In this document: positions 61,448 to 64,000 of the stretch, piece by piece
Position numbering within the stretch: the first letter of the stretch is position 1
Layout of the letters: every line of letters starts with the position of its first letter
NCBI RefSeq assembly: GCF_013283645.1
Contig: NZ_JABEKV010000011.1
Span: forward strand, 36,841 to 100,840
Length of the DNA: 64,000 bases
Reading direction: 5' to 3'
Source: Sinorhizobium psoraleae
GTDB lineage: Bacteria > Pseudomonadota > Alphaproteobacteria > Rhizobiales > Rhizobiaceae
Notes under the pieces: generated by a model
Told to the model about the DNA's origin: nothing
Database searches by the model: none
Seen by the model: only the letters and a program-made list of their open reading frames with translations
Translations under genes and position numbers: made by a program

Positions 61448-62029
61448 CCGGCCAGCCTCAAAATACAGCCTATCCAATGGGGCGGAGACGGCGCTTACGA
61501 TCTTCCACGGCTGATCGACGAGCCTGTTCCAAGCGCGGCAGCATTGATCGACGATGTCGTCGTAGTCCTTGAAGACGCGGTTCGACAACCAGTTGTCCCT
61601 CATGAACTGCCAGAGGTTCTCTACCGGGTTCAATTCCGGCGACCGCGGCGGCAGGAACATCAAGGTGATGTTGTCCGGCACCTTCAGCTTCGGCGTGACG
61701 TGCCATCCGGCTTGGTCGAGAATGAGCACGGCATGTGCTCCGGGATCGACGGCGTTGCTGATTTCGGCAAGGTGTTCCTGCATCGCCTCGGTGTCGCAAT
61801 AGGGAAGGACGAGGCCAGCCCCCTTACCCTTTTTCGGGCAGATCGCGCCGAAGATATAAGCCCACATGGTGCGCTGGTCGTGCGGGGCCGACGGTCGGGT
61901 TCCCCGGCGTGCCCAGCGGCGCGTGATCTTGTTCTTTTGCCCTATTCGGGCTTCGTCGGCCCACCAGATTTCGATGTCCGTGTCGGGCGGGCATTTCGCC
62001 CTGATCTCTGCCAGCGCGGCGGGGAAGTC
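61448..62029 (-). CDS. IS630-type transposase, C-terminal frame (orfB)
   Basis: The DDE triad is visible: D in [10 protein letters not shown] in LILDQAGWH, and E in [10 protein letters not shown]. It is read from orfA after a -1 shift at TTTAAAAAG (62029-62037). Its normal end was not found; after PWKIVS the sequence no longer looks like a transposase C terminus. It is probably not fully intact. Confidence 0.75.
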
Positions 62030-62520
62030 TTTTTAAAAACCTCACCCTCCAATTCGTTCTGGGCGTAATGGCGCGGGCGAGCGGAAAGCTTGGCAAAGCC
62101 GAGTGTCTTGAGTTCTCGCCCTACCGTCGTCTCGTCGACAGAGACCCGGAACTCCTGGAACAGCCACTGCACGAGGTCCTTACGTCGCCAGCGGACCACG
62201 CCGTGAACGGCGGGGATCGGACCGCATTCGACAATCTTCGCCAGCGCTTGACGCTGCGCGTCGTTTAGCTTGGCCCGGCCGCCCGGTGCTTTTGTGTTGA
62301 TCAACCCGGCGGGGCCGCGTTCGTTGAAGCGCAAGACCCAGTCGCGGACGATCTGCACCGTCACCCCGCCGATCTCCGATGCATACTGCCGGGAGCCGCC
62401 ATCATAAATCGAAGCCAGCGCCAACAGCCGCCGGACCTGGGCGGCATCCTTTGCCTTCTTCGCCAGCCTCCGGAGGGCCGTTCCGTCGTAATCTACCCGC
62501 AACGATATCGCCTTCGTCAT
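61942..62520 (-). CDS. IS630-type transposase, N-terminal frame (orfA)
   Basis: 192 codons. Residues 1-130 hold helix-turn-helix domains ([19 protein letters not shown], then [15 protein letters not shown]). After the A-rich slippery site the frame ends in unrelated residues. Its useful product requires the frameshift to orfB. An upstream GGAGG precedes the ATG. Confidence 0.85.
   Translation of the reverse strand: MTKAISLRVDYDGTALRRLAKKAKDAAQVRRLLALASIYDGGSRQYASEIGGVTVQIVRDWVLRFNERGPAGLINTKAPGGRAKLNDAQRQALAKIVECGPIPAVHGVVRWRRKDLVQWLFQEFRVSVDETTVGRELKTLGFAKLSARPRHYAQNELEGEVFKKTSPPRWQRSGRNARPTRTSKSGGPTKPE
62027..62040 (-). other. Programmed -1 frameshift site of the IS630 element
   Basis: GTTTTTAAAAAGAC on the minus strand. 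Reading GTT TTT AAA AAG and slipping back one base gives GAC TTC..., which continues the transposase as [15 protein letters not shown]. The A-run followed by G is a common slippery pattern. Confidence 0.7.
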
Positions 62521-62587
62521 GCCAAACCTCCGTTTGGCACAATGAGTCAGAATTCCTCTGATTTGGGAATCCCATCACGAGTCGGCG

Positions 62588-64000
62588 TCATTGCTCGTTG
62601 GTATAAGTGACCTTTGCGAATGTCGCTATCGCACCGCGTAATTCATCAAAATGATCATCAGGCGGGTAATCGCTGTCCCATTCAGAGCGGACGCGACGGA
62701 TATGGTCATCGATATTGGGCAAGAGAACCCTTCTGACCTCCTCCAGGATTTCTTCCTCTTCTCGGTCGGTAAGGACGCTCGCAACCCCGCTATCATCCAA
62801 AAAGCTTGTATCCGCCTCCTCGATAGCGGCTTTCTTCACCGCTTCTACGAAGCCCTGTCTTAGGTCCGGCGGCAGTATTCCATATTCATATAACCGGACT
62901 AACAACGAGGTGTCTGCGTCTTGCGCGATAGGTGTCGCGAAAGATTGTAGTCCTCCCAGAAGGTCCTTACGCTCTTGCAGCAGGAGAGCGGCAAAAGCCG
63001 CTTCGGCACGATAAGAGACAAAATTTCGCAGCGGAAAAACTGAAACCCCCTTCAACCGCTTTAGAAGCAAAGGATAGTGGCTGGGCAATATCCTTACAGA
63101 TGCGCCTCGCAAGTCGACACTTCCGCAGACAACCTCGCGCATCAGTGTTTCAGGTTTCGCGCCTCGCAGAAAGAATTCGAGGAATTCCGGATTCCTGGAC
63201 ACGTAAGTCGAGAACGCATCTCCGACCGTAGGATGCTTGTAAGTCCAGTAGCGGCCTTGTTCGTTGTGAGCGAGGAGGACAAGACTGCCATTAAGCGAGG
63301 TTAGAGCGTCACGCACCTGAATGGCGCTGACACCGTAGACGGCGGTAACCTCCTGTAAAGCGCCCTCCTCCGGGACAGGCGAAGCGATCACCCCGCCGGA
63401 CAGATAGATTACCGCCAAGGCAGCGAGGCAGTCCCTCGCCAGCCCGGAAATCGTGTCGACCAGAAATCCTTCGGGCGAGGCAAAGAACTTTTCAATTGTT
63501 GCCCGATCTGTCTTGAGATTTCCTGCCAAAAATTGCGAACCGAGCCGCCGAGCGGTCTCAGGCAGGAAGTCTACCCGCGCGGCCATAGCAGGAAGATGTT
63601 CCTTGATCGCAGCCCGGAAAGCGGCTGGCTGATCGCCCATCCGGATATGATTGTAGAGAATCTGAGCCTTCTCTGCCTCATGGTAGCCTTGCACATTTAT
63701 GACCACCTGGCTGTGCGTGAGAAGCGGCAAAGAGTGGACTTTCAAGTCCCGCTTAGCTGCCTCCCAAATGTAGTCTCTGCTGGTTAGGAGGAAGCGGGTG
63801 CCACGCTTGATTGCCGCCTGAATGAGCGGAAGTATCCGATTCCAGCTTTCTGTCCTGTCGCGCTGGTATTGCGTGCTCCCCCAAGCGTCATCAACCCAAA
63901 TGAACTGTTGCTCGCGAGGATTAAGATGCTTTTCCATATATTCAGGCGAGGTGGCTCGGAGGGTAAGCGAGTTCCAGATATCCGCTGCACCCACTGCCAG
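62588..64000 (-). CDS. STAND-type NTPase (nSTAND3-like), N terminus outside window
   Basis: At least 470 codons, open to the window edge; a GTG at 63994 lies inside the frame and is not the true start. The Walker B-like FIWVDDAWGSTQY and the following LLTSRDYIW and LHSLPLLTHSQ elements match nSTAND3-type NTPases. The C-terminal about 200 residues form helical repeats (LLLQERKDLLGGLQSF). Walker A must lie outside the window. Such NTPases are found in defence and signalling genes; function here is unproven. It sits directly beside the IS630 element. Confidence 0.75.
   Translation of the reverse strand: MAVGAADIWNSLTLRATSPEYMEKHLNPREQQFIWVDDAWGSTQYQRDRTESWNRILPLIQAAIKRGTRFLLTSRDYIWEAAKRDLKVHSLPLLTHSQVVINVQGYHEAEKAQILYNHIRMGDQPAAFRAAIKEHLPAMAARVDFLPETARRLGSQFLAGNLKTDRATIEKFFASPEGFLVDTISGLARDCLAALAVIYLSGGVIASPVPEEGALQEVTAVYGVSAIQVRDALTSLNGSLVLLAHNEQGRYWTYKHPTVGDAFSTYVSRNPEFLEFFLRGAKPETLMREVVCGSVDLRGASVRILPSHYPLLLKRLKGVSVFPLRNFVSYRAEAAFAALLLQERKDLLGGLQSFATPIAQDADTSLLVRLYEYGILPPDLRQGFVEAVKKAAIEEADTSFLDDSGVASVLTDREEEEILEEVRRVLLPNIDDHIRRVRSEWDSDYPPDDHFDELRGAIATFAKVTYTNEQ

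Larger units (their letters stand above)
61448..62587 (-). mobile_element. IS630-type insertion element, left end unclear
   Basis: The unit holds two frames on the minus strand joined by a programmed frameshift. The right part, 62521-62587, includes an inverted repeat GCCAAAC-CTCC-GTTTGGC just upstream of the start codon. I cannot see a matching terminal repeat at the pqqE side. The transposase frame continues past 61448 into antisense pqqE without a stop, so the left end may be truncated. Boundaries are approximate. Confidence 0.75.

Noticed and set aside
60677-61867. Single 396-residue minus-strand frame starting in the transposase
   Set aside because: Its second half is antisense of pqqE and pqqD; only the first about 140 residues are transposase.

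Overview
The window looks like part of a Sinorhizobium/Ensifer-type alphaproteobacterial genome, most likely a chromid or megaplasmid. The gene set and order (xoxF cluster, then a cbb operon divergent from cbbR, then pqqABCDE) match what I know of S. meliloti pSymB. High GC, rhizobial intergenic repeats and rhizobial-type regulators agree. The assignment is from recall of gene order and family features, not from a search.

Layout. 1-2296 (minus) is a long serralysin-type metalloprotease with RTX-like repeats, open at the window edge. 2412-6030 holds a small exported protein, a CHASE4-GGDEF-EAL enzyme, an insertion-sequence relic and a small membrane protein. 6195-13263 holds pobR/pobA (4-hydroxybenzoate hydroxylation) and a five-gene branched-chain-type ABC importer. 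13264-25383 is accessory: a RepB-like relic, a (CTT)13 tract, a beta-helix lipoprotein, a NarX/NarL-type two-component system flanked by two Gly/Asn-rich exported proteins, an EAL protein, a fatty acid desaturase, a cold-shock protein and a large AI-2E-type permease.

25384-47926 is a lanthanide-type methanol oxidation island. It carries a LuxR-type regulator, a FIST (NosP-like) sensor and a NahK-like hybrid kinase. It also carries a SoxYZ-like carrier, a zinc metallohydrolase, the glutathione-dependent formaldehyde genes (adhC, fghA, gfa), a cytochrome c, xoxF, xoxG, xoxJ and many accessory periplasmic proteins, plus a TauABC-like importer. The last importer-type gene of the quinoprotein ABC set survives only as a 5' fragment. 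48280-58518 holds a thioredoxin-like gene and the Calvin cycle operon (rpe, cbbX, S, L, A, T, P, F) with divergent cbbR. 58892-61447 is pqqABCD and a truncated pqqE. 61448-62587 is an IS630-type element, and 62588-64000 is part of a STAND-type NTPase gene.

Working together (inference): XoxF with PQQ oxidises methanol in the periplasm and passes electrons to XoxG. Formaldehyde is oxidised through glutathione (Gfa, AdhC, FghA) to formate. CO2 from formate can be fixed by the form IC Rubisco operon. Two lesions stand out: rpe has a frameshift, and pqqE is cut by the IS630 junction, so PQQ synthesis from this locus is doubtful unless another pqqE exists. No tRNA, rRNA or CRISPR array was seen.
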